NCBI RefSeq assembly: GCF_900096915.1
Contig: NZ_FMYK01000004.1
Coordinates: 241,023-305,022 of the forward strand
DNA: 64,000 nt
Direction of reading: 5' to 3'
Source of the DNA: Acinetobacter marinus
GTDB taxonomy: Bacteria; Pseudomonadota; Gammaproteobacteria; Pseudomonadales; Moraxellaceae
In this document: piece after piece, positions 7,563 through 17,066 of the stretch
How the letters are laid out: each line of letters opens with the position of its first letter
Numbering within the stretch: position 1 is the stretch's first letter
The notes under the pieces: generated by a model
The model's database searches: none
The model's input: the letters and a program-made list of their open reading frames with translations, nothing else
Told to the model about the DNA's origin: nothing
Made by a program: the position numbers and the translations under genes

Positions 7563-7634
7563 CTGACAAGCGAATATGTGGTTTTAATTTTTTTATCACT
7601 GCATCAATACATGTTTAGCTCAGGGGACGCCATT

Positions 7635-8981
7635 ATGTCTATTGATTTATCCGCTAAAAAAGCAACATCCATCAAGCTGTTTAGTTTTTCCACACCAGCA
7701 ATGCGTGCATTTCATATGTCATGGCTGGCGTTCTTTGTCTGTTTCTTTGCGTGGTTTGCCTGCGCGCCATTGATGCCAGTCATCGCAGGTGAATTTCATC
7801 TCACAAAAGATCAGATCGCCAATATCAATATCGCAGCGGTGGCAATCACCATTCTCGTGCGTCTCATCATTGGACCACTCTCTGATAAATATGGCCCTCG
7901 TCGTACCTATACCGCATTACTTCTGATCGGTAGTATCCCTATATTTGGCGTAGCAGCTGCCAATAGCTACGAATCCTTCTTATTCTTCCGCCTGTTGATT
8001 GGTGCGATCGGTGCTAGCTTTGTCATCACCCAATATCATACCAGCATCATGTTTGCGCCGAATGTTGTCGGTACAGCCAATGCGGCAACTGCGGGTTGGG
8101 GTAATGCGGGTGGCGGTGCGACTCAAGCATTAATGCCTTTATTAATGGCAGCCTTGATTATGGTGGGTGTGGATGCAGCTTGGGGGTGGAGAGCAGCGTT
8201 ATTGGTGCCTGGTGTGATGATGGTTATCGTTGGCATCATGTACTGGAAACTCACCCAAGATAGCCCACAAGGTAATTTTAAAGAATTGCGTGCCATGGGT
8301 GTGGAAGCGGGTAGTGGCAAAAAAAGCAGCATGGGCATCTTAAAACAAGCTGCATCAAACTATCGTGTTTGGATTCTTTTCTTAACTTATGGCGCATGTT
8401 TCGGCGTGGAAATTTTCATCCACAATATCGCAGCGATGTATTACGTCAATACCTTTGAATTGGGGCTAAAAGAAGCAGGCTTAGCCGCAGGGATCTTTGG
8501 TTTGCTGGCGCTGTTTGCCCGTGCACTTGGTGGCATCATCTCGGACAAAGTTGCAACCAGTAAAGGTCTTGATGGGCGTACCAAAGTCTTGCTGATCATG
8601 ATCTTGGGTGAAGGCATCTTCTTGATTTTATTCTCACAAATGTCTGTGGTATGGATGGCAATCCTTGCCATGACAGTCTTTGGGTTGTTTACACACATGG
8701 CATGTGGCGCAACGTATGCACTGGTGCCGTTCGTGGATCGTGAATCATTAGGTGGCGTGGCAGGCATCATCGGTGCAGGCGGTAATGTCGGTGCAGTGGC
8801 AGCAGGTTTCTTGCTCAAAGGCATGGTCGATATCCAAACTTGCTTGATGGTCATCGGTGTGTTGGTGGTGGTCGCAGGTTGCTCGGTGATGTTCATCCGC
8901 TTTAGCCCTGAGCACAAAGCCAAAGAGCAAAAATTATTTGAACAAGCAGTTGCGGAACGTAACGCAATGGCTGAGGCATAA
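7635..8981 (+). CDS. MFS nitrate/nitrite transporter (NNP family)
   Basis: This is a 448-residue, 12-helix transporter. ATG 7635 is chosen because AGGGGA lies just upstream and because an earlier in-frame TTG at 7539 would have to translate the leader RNA. Signatures: the MFS motif in GPLSDKYGPRRTY near residue 76, and the glycine-rich nitrate-porter motif GWGNAGGGATQALMPL around residue 155, with a second glycine-rich stretch GIIGAGGNVGAVAAG near residue 376. Family knowledge: NarK/NasA-type proteins import nitrate and may exchange nitrite. It leads the nas operon and should be induced by nitrate under nitrogen limitation. Confidence 0.93.
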   Translation: MSIDLSAKKATSIKLFSFSTPAMRAFHMSWLAFFVCFFAWFACAPLMPVIAGEFHLTKDQIANINIAAVAITILVRLIIGPLSDKYGPRRTYTALLLIGSIPIFGVAAANSYESFLFFRLLIGAIGASFVITQYHTSIMFAPNVVGTANAATAGWGNAGGGATQALMPLLMAALIMVGVDAAWGWRAALLVPGVMMVIVGIMYWKLTQDSPQGNFKELRAMGVEAGSGKKSSMGILKQAASNYRVWILFLTYGACFGVEIFIHNIAAMYYVNTFELGLKEAGLAAGIFGLLALFARALGGIISDKVATSKGLDGRTKVLLIMILGEGIFLILFSQMSVVWMAILAMTVFGLFTHMACGATYALVPFVDRESLGGVAGIIGAGGNVGAVAAGFLLKGMVDIQTCLMVIGVLVVVAGCSVMFIRFSPEHKAKEQKLFEQAVAERNAMAEA

Positions 8982-9092
8982 GCCTGAGCTGTAGAAGCAA
9001 AAATAGCAATGAGCAACCAACCCGTTGAAATCAAGGCGGTTGCTCAAAGCCAAAGATAGCAAAACATTGTAAAAAATTGCGGAGAAATTCCC

Positions 9093-11633
9093 ATGAAATT
9101 AGTCGTTATTGGTCATGGTATGGTTGGGCACAAATTCCTTGAAGGCGTGCTTGAATATGCGAAAGATGATGTTGAAATTACGGTTATCGCAGAAGAACCA
9201 CGTTTGGCATATGACCGTGTCCATCTTACTGAATATTTTTCTGGGAAGTCCGCCAAAGATTTGTCATTAGCACGTCAGGACTTTGCCGATGCCTATGGTA
9301 TTGATCTGCATTTGAATACCCAAGCGATTGCGATTGATCGTGAGGCGCAAATCGTGACTACAAAATCAGGTCAACAAGTCCCATATGATAAGTTGATTCT
9401 ATCTACGGGTTCTTATCCATTTGTCCCACCGATTCCAGGCAACGATCGTGAAAACTGCTTTGTCTACCGTACCATTGAAGACTTAGATGCCATCCGTGCT
9501 GCAAGTTTGACCGCAAAAAATGGTGTGGTGATCGGTGGTGGTCTGCTCGGTCTAGAAGCTGCAAAAGCGCTGGTTGACTTGAACTTAAAAGCGCATGTGG
9601 TCGAGTTCGCGCCACGTTTGATGGCAGTGCAAATTGATGACCTCGGCGGTAAAGTTCTACGCAATAAAATTGAAGATTTAGGGGTGGAAGTTCTCACCCA
9701 AAAAGGTACACAAGCCATTGAAGATGGAGATGATTTTGTACATTGTATGAAGTTCTCTGATGGCACAGAGCTGAAAACAGATTTGATCGTCTTCTCCGCA
9801 GGGATTCGTCCTCGTGACGAGTTGGCACGTCAGTCAGGGCTGGAGCTTGGCGAGCGTGGCGGGATTGTGATCAATGATTATTGCCAAACTTCTGATGAGC
9901 ATATCTATGCGATCGGTGAGTGTGCGCTGTGGCAGGGCAAAATTTACGGCTTGGTGGCACCAGGTTATGACATGGCGCGTATTGCTGCAAAACATGTGAT
10001 GCAAGAAGAAACCAATAGTTTTACTGGTGCGGACATGAGCACCAAGCTCAAGCTGATGGGTGTCGATGTCGCATCGATCGGTGATGCACATGGTAATCAT
10101 CCGTCTGCGGCAAGCTATTTCTATAATGATGACCATGCACAAGTCTATAAAAAAATCGTCATCAATAAAGAAACCAAAAAATTACTCGGCGCAGTCCTCG
10201 TTGGTGATGCCAAAGAATATAGCGAACTGCTACAAATGATGCTCAACGACATGGATTTGCCTGAAAATCCAGACAGTTTGATCGTGCCACAATATGGCGG
10301 TAGCAATGTCGCATCATCAGGTGGTACAGGTGTTGATCTGTTACCTGATTCTGCGACGATCTGTTCATGTAATAACGTGTCTAAAGCAGATTTATGTAGT
10401 GCGATTGCCGACGGCTCGACCTCGCTCGGTGCATTGAAAAAATGTACCAAAGCCGCAACGGCATGTGGTGGCTGTGCGCCACTGGTGACACAAGTCTTAA
10501 AAGCGGAATTGCAACGTCAAGGTGTGACCGTCAATAACCACCTTTGCGAACATTTCCCATACTCTCGGCAAGAGCTGTATCACTTGGTACGTGTCAATGA
10601 AATTCGTTCTTTTGATGAGCTGATTTCAAAACACGGTCATGGACTCGGTTGTGATATCTGTAAGCCGACTGCATCGAATATCCTCGCTTCATGTTGGAAT
10701 GACTTTATCCTGCAAAAAGAGCACGCAGGTTTGCAAGACAGTAATGACTATTTCCTTGGTAACATTCAAAAGGATGGTTCTTATTCTGTCGTGCCACGTA
10801 TGGCGGGCGGGGAAGTTACGCCAGATGGTTTGATCGCCGTTGGTCAAATTGCCAAGAAATATGGTCTATATACCAAAATCACAGGTGGTCAACGTGTTGA
10901 TTTATTTGGTGCGCAAGTGCATCAATTGCCAACGATTTGGGAAGAATTGATCGCTGCAGGTTTTGAGTCTGGACATGCGTATGGCAAGTCGCTTCGTACT
11001 GTGAAATCGTGTGTCGGTAGTACATGGTGCCGTTATGGTGTGGATGATTCTGTGGGCTTGGCGATCTTCTTGGAAAACCGTTACAAAGGTTTGCGCTCTC
11101 CGCATAAATTAAAAATGGCAGTCTCTGGCTGTACCCGTGAATGTGCCGAAGCGCAAGGTAAGGATGTCGGTGTGATTGCCACTGAAAAAGGTTGGAATCT
11201 CTATGTCTGCGGTAACGGTGGGATGAAACCTCGCCATGCAGAGCTACTTGCATCTGACTTAGATACCAATACTTTGATTCGCTATATCGACCGTTTCTTT
11301 ATGTTCTATATCCAAACCGCCGATCGTCTACAACGTACCAGCGTATGGCGTGACAATCTTGAAGGCGGTTTGGATTACCTCAAAGATGTGGTGGTGAATG
11401 ACTCGCTTGGTGTGGCACAAGAGCTTGAAGATCGTATGCAACACGTGGTGAATACCTATCAAGACGAATGGAATACTGCGGTCACTGATCCAAAAGTCCG
11501 TGCCCGTTTCCAAACCTTTATTAACTCTGATCAAGCGGATCCACACATTCAGTTTACCCCTGAGCGTGGTCAAATCCGCCCAATGAATGCACAAGAGCGT
11601 GATGCAAAACGTATTGCAGTAACGTCTGTATAA
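9093..11633 (+). CDS. nirB: NAD(P)H nitrite reductase, large subunit
   Basis: This is an 846-residue flavo-iron-sulfur-siroheme enzyme. Order of parts: FAD-binding Rossmann motif GHGMVG (residues 7-12), NAD-binding GVVIGGGLLGLEAA near residue 147, a BFD-like [2Fe-2S] domain with CSCNNVSK and ACGGC around residues 425-465, then the sulfite/nitrite reductase ferredoxin-like and catalytic domains with the [4Fe-4S]-siroheme cysteines in SCVGSTWCRYG and SGCTRECAE. It reduces nitrite to ammonium in the cytoplasm. CGGAG precedes ATG 9093. The small subunit is not free-standing but fused to the next gene's product. No siroheme synthase gene lies in the window. Confidence 0.96.
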   Translation: MKLVVIGHGMVGHKFLEGVLEYAKDDVEITVIAEEPRLAYDRVHLTEYFSGKSAKDLSLARQDFADAYGIDLHLNTQAIAIDREAQIVTTKSGQQVPYDKLILSTGSYPFVPPIPGNDRENCFVYRTIEDLDAIRAASLTAKNGVVIGGGLLGLEAAKALVDLNLKAHVVEFAPRLMAVQIDDLGGKVLRNKIEDLGVEVLTQKGTQAIEDGDDFVHCMKFSDGTELKTDLIVFSAGIRPRDELARQSGLELGERGGIVINDYCQTSDEHIYAIGECALWQGKIYGLVAPGYDMARIAAKHVMQEETNSFTGADMSTKLKLMGVDVASIGDAHGNHPSAASYFYNDDHAQVYKKIVINKETKKLLGAVLVGDAKEYSELLQMMLNDMDLPENPDSLIVPQYGGSNVASSGGTGVDLLPDSATICSCNNVSKADLCSAIADGSTSLGALKKCTKAATACGGCAPLVTQVLKAELQRQGVTVNNHLCEHFPYSRQELYHLVRVNEIRSFDELISKHGHGLGCDICKPTASNILASCWNDFILQKEHAGLQDSNDYFLGNIQKDGSYSVVPRMAGGEVTPDGLIAVGQIAKKYGLYTKITGGQRVDLFGAQVHQLPTIWEELIAAGFESGHAYGKSLRTVKSCVGSTWCRYGVDDSVGLAIFLENRYKGLRSPHKLKMAVSGCTRECAEAQGKDVGVIATEKGWNLYVCGNGGMKPRHAELLASDLDTNTLIRYIDRFFMFYIQTADRLQRTSVWRDNLEGGLDYLKDVVVNDSLGVAQELEDRMQHVVNTYQDEWNTAVTDPKVRARFQTFINSDQADPHIQFTPERGQIRPMNAQERDAKRIAVTSV

Positions 11634-11685
11634 AGTGAACAAATTCGAGTTAGCGAAAAGTATTTAAGAATTGAAGGAAACTATC

Positions 11686-13290
11686 ATGACAGAGATGAAG
11701 CAAGGTTTAGATTGGCAAAAAGTGTGTTTGCTTGATCAAATCCAGCCAAACACAGGTGTTTGTGCATTGATCGGCGAGCAACAAGTTGCCATGTTCCGTG
11801 TTGGAAATGAAAAGCGTATTTATGCACTCTCCAACCACGATCCATTTAGTGGTGCCAATGTCATGTCACGTGGCATTTTGGGTGATATTTTGGGTGAGCG
11901 TGTGATTGCTTCACCGATTTATAAGCAACATTTTAGCTTGGCGACAGGGCGTTGTTTGGAAGATGGCAGTCAAAGTTTGCCAGTGTTCCCAACCAAGATC
12001 GTTGATGGTGAAGTGTGGGTTTATCCTGAAGCACAAAAAACGTATCTGACCAACGTGGCATTGCAACGTGATCGGATGAAGCTCGTGCTTGTGGGTAATG
12101 GCTTGGCAGGCATGCGTTGCCTCGAAGACTTGCTCGATATGGCACCTGAGATGTATGACATCACCGTGATTGGTGAAGAGCCGTGGGGCAACTACAACCG
12201 CATCATGCTTTCGCCAGTACTTTCAGGGGAAAAAACCATTGAGCAAATCATGCTGCATGCACCTGAATGGTATGCGGAAAAAGGCATCAAATTCATCGCA
12301 GGCGACAAAGCGGTGAAAGTTGAACGCCGTAAAAAGCAAGTGATTACCGAATCAGGTTTAGCTGTAGATTATGATCGTTTGATCTTGGCAACAGGTTCAA
12401 AACCATTTATGCCACCGATCAAAGGTAATGATCTCGATGGCGTGCTGAGCTTCCGTGACATTTATGATGTGAATAAAATGATCGAGATCAGCCAAACTAA
12501 GCAAAATGCCATCGTCATCGGCGGTGGTTTGCTTGGACTTGAAGCGGCGTATGGTTTGAAACAACGTGGTATGAATGTCACGGTATTGCATTTGATGGAT
12601 CGCATCATGGAGCGTCAGCTTGACCTTCGTGCCAGTCAAATGCTACGTCAAAGTATTCATGAAAAAGGCATTAAAATCATCACTGAAGCCTCAACTCAAG
12701 AGATTCTCGGGCAAGATGGTAAAGTGGTTGGCGTGCGCCTTGCCGACGGTACACAGCTCCTTGCAGACCTTGTGGTATTTGCAGTGGGGATTCGTCCGAA
12801 TACCGATCTTGCACAAAGTGCAGGCTTGCGTTGCAATCGTGGTGTGGTGGTCAATGACACCATGCAGACGTTTGACCCAAGTATTTATTCGATCGGTGAG
12901 TGTATCGAACATCGTGGTAGCGTCTTTGGTTTGGTCGAACCACTTTGGGGACAAGCCTTTGTTTGTGCAACTCACTTGGCAGAGCATGGTAGCTTGACCT
13001 TTAAAACCTTGCCGACTCCGACACAGCTGAAAGTCAGTGGTGTGGATGTGTTCTCGGCAGGTAATATTGAAGCAACCGAAGACTGTGAAGACATCGTGCT
13101 CAATGATGAAAAACGTCAAATCTACAAACGCTTAATTATCCAAAATGACAAAGTGATCGGTGCGGTATTGTTTGGTGATACTGAAGATGGTGCATGGTAT
13201 GCAGAGTTGATCAGCGATCAAACACCGATTCACCAAATCCGTAATAAGCTGTTGTTTGGTCGAGATTTCGCCCTAAAACAAGCAAGCTAA
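11686..13290 (+). CDS. NirD-like domain fused to FAD/NAD-dependent reductase of assimilatory nitrate reductase
   Basis: This is a 534-residue fusion. Residues 1 to about 115 form a NirD (Rieske_2) domain, with the SNHDPFSGANVMSRGILGD segment and no classical Cys-His cluster ligands, as in ordinary NirD. From about residue 124 a pyridine nucleotide-disulfide reductase domain follows, with GNGLAGMRCLEDL for FAD and AIVIGGGLLGLEAAYGL for NAD, then a C-terminal domain like that of NirB or NasB. GAAGGA precedes ATG 11686. Position between nirB and nasA fits a dual role: small subunit for nitrite reductase and electron donor (NasB/NasC-like) for nitrate reductase. The fusion is seen; the dual role is inferred. 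Confidence 0.88.
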   Translation: MTEMKQGLDWQKVCLLDQIQPNTGVCALIGEQQVAMFRVGNEKRIYALSNHDPFSGANVMSRGILGDILGERVIASPIYKQHFSLATGRCLEDGSQSLPVFPTKIVDGEVWVYPEAQKTYLTNVALQRDRMKLVLVGNGLAGMRCLEDLLDMAPEMYDITVIGEEPWGNYNRIMLSPVLSGEKTIEQIMLHAPEWYAEKGIKFIAGDKAVKVERRKKQVITESGLAVDYDRLILATGSKPFMPPIKGNDLDGVLSFRDIYDVNKMIEISQTKQNAIVIGGGLLGLEAAYGLKQRGMNVTVLHLMDRIMERQLDLRASQMLRQSIHEKGIKIITEASTQEILGQDGKVVGVRLADGTQLLADLVVFAVGIRPNTDLAQSAGLRCNRGVVVNDTMQTFDPSIYSIGECIEHRGSVFGLVEPLWGQAFVCATHLAEHGSLTFKTLPTPTQLKVSGVDVFSAGNIEATEDCEDIVLNDEKRQIYKRLIIQNDKVIGAVLFGDTEDGAWYAELISDQTPIHQIRNKLLFGRDFALKQAS

Positions 13291-13304
13291 GAGATTGATC
13301 ATCG

Positions 13305-13335
13305 CCAAATTGGTACTTACTCCAATTTGGTTTTT
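13305..13335 (+). terminator. terminator-like hairpin between reductase and nitrate reductase genes
   Basis: CCAAATTGG (13305-13313) and CCAATTTGG (13322-13330) form a perfect 9-bp stem with an 8-nt loop followed by five T residues. It lies inside the nas operon and would reduce expression of the genes behind it unless read through or unless they have another promoter. Confidence 0.72.
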
Positions 13336-13381
13336 AAGATCAACTGATTACGAATCCGTATAATTTTGGAGAATGGCAAAG

Positions 13382-16189
13382 ATGAATCAAGTTGCACAGC
13401 TCATCCCAACGATTTCAAACAATGAAGTCGTGCATTCGACCTGTCCTTATTGTGGTGTGGGCTGTGGCGTCACTGCACAGCAAACTGCCAAAGGGCTACA
13501 AGTGGTCGGGGATGAGTCGCATCCTGCCAATCGAGGAAAACTCTGTATCAAAGGGAGTCATCTGGCTGATACGGTGGGTATGTCGCATCGTTTGATCACG
13601 CCACAACTTGGACGAGGTGCAGCGCGTAAGCAAACATCTTGGGATCAAGCCACGGATTTGATTGCCGATAAATTTCGTCAATGTATCGACCAATATGGAC
13701 GTGAAAGTGTTGCGTTCTATGTGTCAGGACAATTGTTGACTGAAGACTATTATGTGGTCAATAAATTCGTCAAAGGCTATCTCGGCACAGGCAATATCGA
13801 CACTAATTCCCGACTGTGCATGTCTTCTGCTGTAGCAGCGCACAAACGTGCTTTCGGCGAAGATATCGTTGCAGGCAATTATCAAGATTTTGAACAAGCG
13901 GAATTGATCGTTTTGGTTGGTTCTAACACCGCATGGTGCCATCCGATTTTGTTTCAGCGCATCATGGCGGCCAAAGCTGAAAATGCCAATCTAAAAGTCG
14001 TAGTGATTGACCCACGTTTTACCGCAACCTGTGAACAGGCGGATTTACATTTGCCAATTTTGATTGGTCAAGATATTTGTCTTTTCAATGGTTTATTGCA
14101 ATATCTCAATGAACAGGGTTATGCGGATCAAGCTTTTATTGATGCGCATACCACGCAATTGGATCGTGCGCTCGATGTCAGTCAGGCTGAGCAAGACCTC
14201 GATTTTGTCGCTTCGGAAACTGGTATTGCCATTGAGAAACTGCTTGAATTTTATCAACTGTTCGCCAAAAACAAGAAGGTGATTACGCTGTTCTCAATGG
14301 GCGTAAATCAGTCCAGTCAAGGCACAAATAAAGCCAATAGCATTATCAATTGTCATCTGCTTACTGGTCGTGTGACAGGCGAGGGCATGGGCGCATTTTC
14401 CATGACAGGTCAGCCCAATGCGATGGGCGGACGTGAGGTCGGTGGTCTAGCAAATATGCTTGCTTCGCATCTCGATATTGATAATCCAACGCATCAGCAA
14501 CTGGTGCAAGACTTTTGGCAAAGTCCACACATCGCACAAAAGGTCGGTTTAAAAGCTGTAGATATGTTTGAAGCGGTGGAAGCAGGGAAAATCAAAGCAA
14601 TTTGGATTATGGCGACCAATCCTGTGGTGAGCTTACCGAATAGTGATCAAGTCAAATGTGCATTGGAAAAATGTGAATTTGTGGTGGTGTCTGATGTCTG
14701 TAAAGATACCGATACCACAGACTTTGCCGATGTGTTATTGCCTGCGCAAGCGTGGGGTGAAAAAGACGGCACAGTGACCAACTCCGAACGTCGTATTTCA
14801 CGTCAAAATGCTTTCTTATCTGTGCCTGAAACCATCAAGCCAGATTGGTGGGCGGTGAGCCAAGTCGCACAAAAAATGGGTTGGCAAGGTTTTGATTTTA
14901 CATCGAATTATGACATTTTCTTAGAACACGCCAAACTCTCAACGGTGGGCAATGGTTTTGCCTCTGAGCGTGACAGCTTGCCTGCATTTCGCTATTTCAA
15001 TCTGCAAGGTTTAAGTGACATTAGTCAAGCCGAATATCATGCGCTTAAACCGATTCAATGGCCTGTCTATGCGGACAAGCAAGGTACGCCACGCATTTAT
15101 GGCGATGGGATTTTTAGCCATGCAGATAGCAAAGCAAAATTTATTTCCACGCCAAATATTGAACCAAAAAATAAACCAAATGCTGAATATCCACTGATTT
15201 TGAATACGGGTCGTGTCCGTGATCAGTGGCATACCATGTCACGTACGGGATTGTCTGCCAATCTCTCTACACATCGCAGTGAGCCTTATTGTGAAATTCA
15301 CCCACAAGATGCGCTCAAGTTCGGGATTAAAGAGTTTGATTTGGTCGAAGTGCGTTCGGAGTGGGGACGCTGTGTGGTGCGTGCTCAGTTTTCGACCAAA
15401 GTGCGCCGTGGTCAGATTTTTGTGCCAATTCATTGGAATGATCAAGTTGCCTCCGATGCACGTGTCGGTGCGGTAGTCAATCCTGTAGTTGATGCGATCT
15501 CGGGTGAGCCTGAATTTAAACATACCCCAGTGATGATTCAACCATTTTATGGACGCTGGCAAGGGGTGCTGTACGTGCGTCCAGAGTGGATGGAAAATGC
15601 GCCATGTGATAAAGAGAAAGGCTGTGATACAAAGCAGTTGGATAAAGAAGCCTTTACTTGGTGGGTGAAAATCCAAACCGCACAAGCCATTCGCTATGAA
15701 ATCGTCGATCGTACCGAGAGTCTACAAGTCGCCAATAAGCTACTAGATTTACTGCCTTATGATGCCGAAAATGATGAATGGTTGATGTATGAAGATGTGC
15801 ATACCGACACTTTACATATCGTGGTACTGCGTGAAGATCGTTTGATGGCGGCATTCTATCTTGCACCTCGTGAGTTTTTACCTGATCGAGATTGGTTAGC
15901 AGGCTTGTTTAGTCGCAATCGTCTGAGTGCATTGCATCGCCGTGCCTTACTCGCAGGCATGCCAATCGGTCAGGCGAATAATGAAGGTGCATTGGTGTGT
16001 AGTTGTTTCAAGGTCGGTAAAAACCGTATTATTGACACCATTAAAACCAAAAATATCACGGATGAAAAACAAGTCACGGCTTGTCTCAAAGCAGGCGGAA
16101 ACTGTGGTTCATGTTTGCCTGAAATCCGTGGTTTGATTAAGCAATGTCAGTCGGAGCGTGAAAGTGAATTGTCCAACAAAGCCCTCTGA
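13382..16189 (+). CDS. nasA: assimilatory nitrate reductase, catalytic subunit
   Basis: This is a 935-residue molybdopterin oxidoreductase. The N-terminal [4Fe-4S] motif is CPYCGVGC (residues 21-28) with the fourth cysteine in GKLCIKG (Cys55). The Mo-bisMGD domains follow, with NSRLCMSSAVAAHKRAFG and a C-terminal dinucleotide-binding domain. A BFD-like [2Fe-2S] domain (CSCFKV, GGNCGSC) ends the protein, as in NasA of Klebsiella. It reduces nitrate to nitrite in the cytoplasm and probably takes electrons from the upstream reductase. ATG 13382 is preferred over ATG 13373 because GGAG at 13368-13371 is ten bases away from the former and one base from the latter. Confidence 0.95.
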   Translation: MNQVAQLIPTISNNEVVHSTCPYCGVGCGVTAQQTAKGLQVVGDESHPANRGKLCIKGSHLADTVGMSHRLITPQLGRGAARKQTSWDQATDLIADKFRQCIDQYGRESVAFYVSGQLLTEDYYVVNKFVKGYLGTGNIDTNSRLCMSSAVAAHKRAFGEDIVAGNYQDFEQAELIVLVGSNTAWCHPILFQRIMAAKAENANLKVVVIDPRFTATCEQADLHLPILIGQDICLFNGLLQYLNEQGYADQAFIDAHTTQLDRALDVSQAEQDLDFVASETGIAIEKLLEFYQLFAKNKKVITLFSMGVNQSSQGTNKANSIINCHLLTGRVTGEGMGAFSMTGQPNAMGGREVGGLANMLASHLDIDNPTHQQLVQDFWQSPHIAQKVGLKAVDMFEAVEAGKIKAIWIMATNPVVSLPNSDQVKCALEKCEFVVVSDVCKDTDTTDFADVLLPAQAWGEKDGTVTNSERRISRQNAFLSVPETIKPDWWAVSQVAQKMGWQGFDFTSNYDIFLEHAKLSTVGNGFASERDSLPAFRYFNLQGLSDISQAEYHALKPIQWPVYADKQGTPRIYGDGIFSHADSKAKFISTPNIEPKNKPNAEYPLILNTGRVRDQWHTMSRTGLSANLSTHRSEPYCEIHPQDALKFGIKEFDLVEVRSEWGRCVVRAQFSTKVRRGQIFVPIHWNDQVASDARVGAVVNPVVDAISGEPEFKHTPVMIQPFYGRWQGVLYVRPEWMENAPCDKEKGCDTKQLDKEAFTWWVKIQTAQAIRYEIVDRTESLQVANKLLDLLPYDAENDEWLMYEDVHTDTLHIVVLREDRLMAAFYLAPREFLPDRDWLAGLFSRNRLSALHRRALLAGMPIGQANNEGALVCSCFKVGKNRIIDTIKTKNITDEKQVTACLKAGGNCGSCLPEIRGLIKQCQSERESELSNKAL

Positions 16190-16844
16190 TGATGCGCAAG
16201 CGACAATTGATCAAAGCAATTTCATGGATCAAAAAACGATTTTCGCCAATACCGATGCCGTAATTCTTGCAGGCGGTCAGGCGACACGGATGGGCGGTTG
16301 TAATAAATTGCTTCAAAGTTTCGATGGACAGTGTCGTCAGCTTGATCGACTGCGGGAAAAGCTCAAACCGCAAGTACAAAAGCTGTGGATCAATAGTCAC
16401 CGAGATAGTGAAATTTATCAAGCCATTGATGCTGATCTTGGGATTTTTAGCGATGTTGAGAAAGGCTTTCACGGTCCGATGATGGGCATGCACAGTGCAT
16501 GGTTATATAGTCAGCGAGATTGGATACTGTTTGTGCCGTGTGATTTGTTTTATATTCCAGATCAATTGCTTGAGAAGTTTGCAGAGCAAATTGCGACAGA
16601 TCAAAGTCAAATTTGCTATGCAGAAATTGATGGGCAAGCCTTATATCCACTGTGTTTAATGCATCGCTCGGTCAGTGAGCATCTTGCGCAGAGTTTGGCG
16701 CAGGAGCAACGTAGCCTATTTCGACTATTTAAGTCGCTTAAATTTTCTGTGTTAAAATTGACAAATGACAGTGCACAACCGCATAGTATCAATGCGTGGG
16801 CCGAGTTAAAAACTTTAGGGAAGCTCGAAAAACCAACTGCGTAG
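16164..16844 (+). CDS. mobA: molybdenum cofactor guanylyltransferase MobA-like
   Basis: The N-terminal nucleotide-binding signature LAGGQATRMGG, the following lysine (NKLLQ) and the FVPCDLFYIP segment identify an NTP-transferase of the MobA type, about 226 residues long. It would attach GMP to molybdopterin to make the bis-MGD cofactor needed by NasA. The gene overlaps the end of nasA, indicating translational coupling. GTG 16164 sits seven bases after GGAG; GTG 16158 or ATG 16224 are alternatives. The last codons and TAG lie within a long inverted repeat, which may have replaced the original 3' end. Confidence 0.86.
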   Translation: MNCPTKPSDDAQATIDQSNFMDQKTIFANTDAVILAGGQATRMGGCNKLLQSFDGQCRQLDRLREKLKPQVQKLWINSHRDSEIYQAIDADLGIFSDVEKGFHGPMMGMHSAWLYSQRDWILFVPCDLFYIPDQLLEKFAEQIATDQSQICYAEIDGQALYPLCLMHRSVSEHLAQSLAQEQRSLFRLFKSLKFSVLKLTNDSAQPHSINAWAELKTLGKLEKPTA

Positions 16845-16952
16845 GCAAATTTCTACGTTGCTCCTTGCTCGCAATCCTCATGTACCGTAAGTACACTGCG
16901 GTTGCTGTGCGAGGTGCGCCTTGAAATTTACGCTACTCGCTAGGTTTTCGAT
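16825..16952. repeat. long imperfect inverted repeat overlapping the mobA 3' end
   Basis: About 128 bp fold into one long imperfect hairpin. The outer arms are CGAAAAACC...GTAGGCAAATTTC and GAAATTTACGCTAC...GGTTTTCG, the middle arms TTGCTCCTTGCTCGCA and TGCTGTGCGAGGTGC, and the apex TGTAC-CGTAA-GTACA. Similar hairpins are, from memory, dispersed between genes in Acinetobacter and other Proteobacteria. It supplies the mobA stop codon and separates mobA from moaA, so it may act as a terminator or mRNA-end element. No second copy was noticed in this window. Confidence 0.75.
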
Positions 16953-17066
16953 GCGTTCCCTAGTGCGTTTGTATTTGCTTGATTTAATTTCTTATTTTGA
17001 CAAAAATTGTTTTTCTGAACAATCCATGAGTGAGTAAAGCAATTGAATGATCTACCAACACAGATC

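Noticed and set aside
7539..7634. N-terminal extension of the nitrate transporter starting at TTG 7539
   Set aside because: It overlaps the two ANTAR hairpins and lacks a ribosome site; ATG 7635 has AGGGGA and begins at the usual family position.
8441..9034. 197-residue minus-strand ORF across the transporter gene
   Set aside because: It is antisense to a strongly conserved transporter, has unusual composition (many Ser, Thr, Ala, Pro) and no start signal.
15239..15685. 148-residue minus-strand ORF inside nasA
   Set aside because: The sense frame is a well-conserved Mo-oxidoreductase domain and the antisense product matches nothing known to me.
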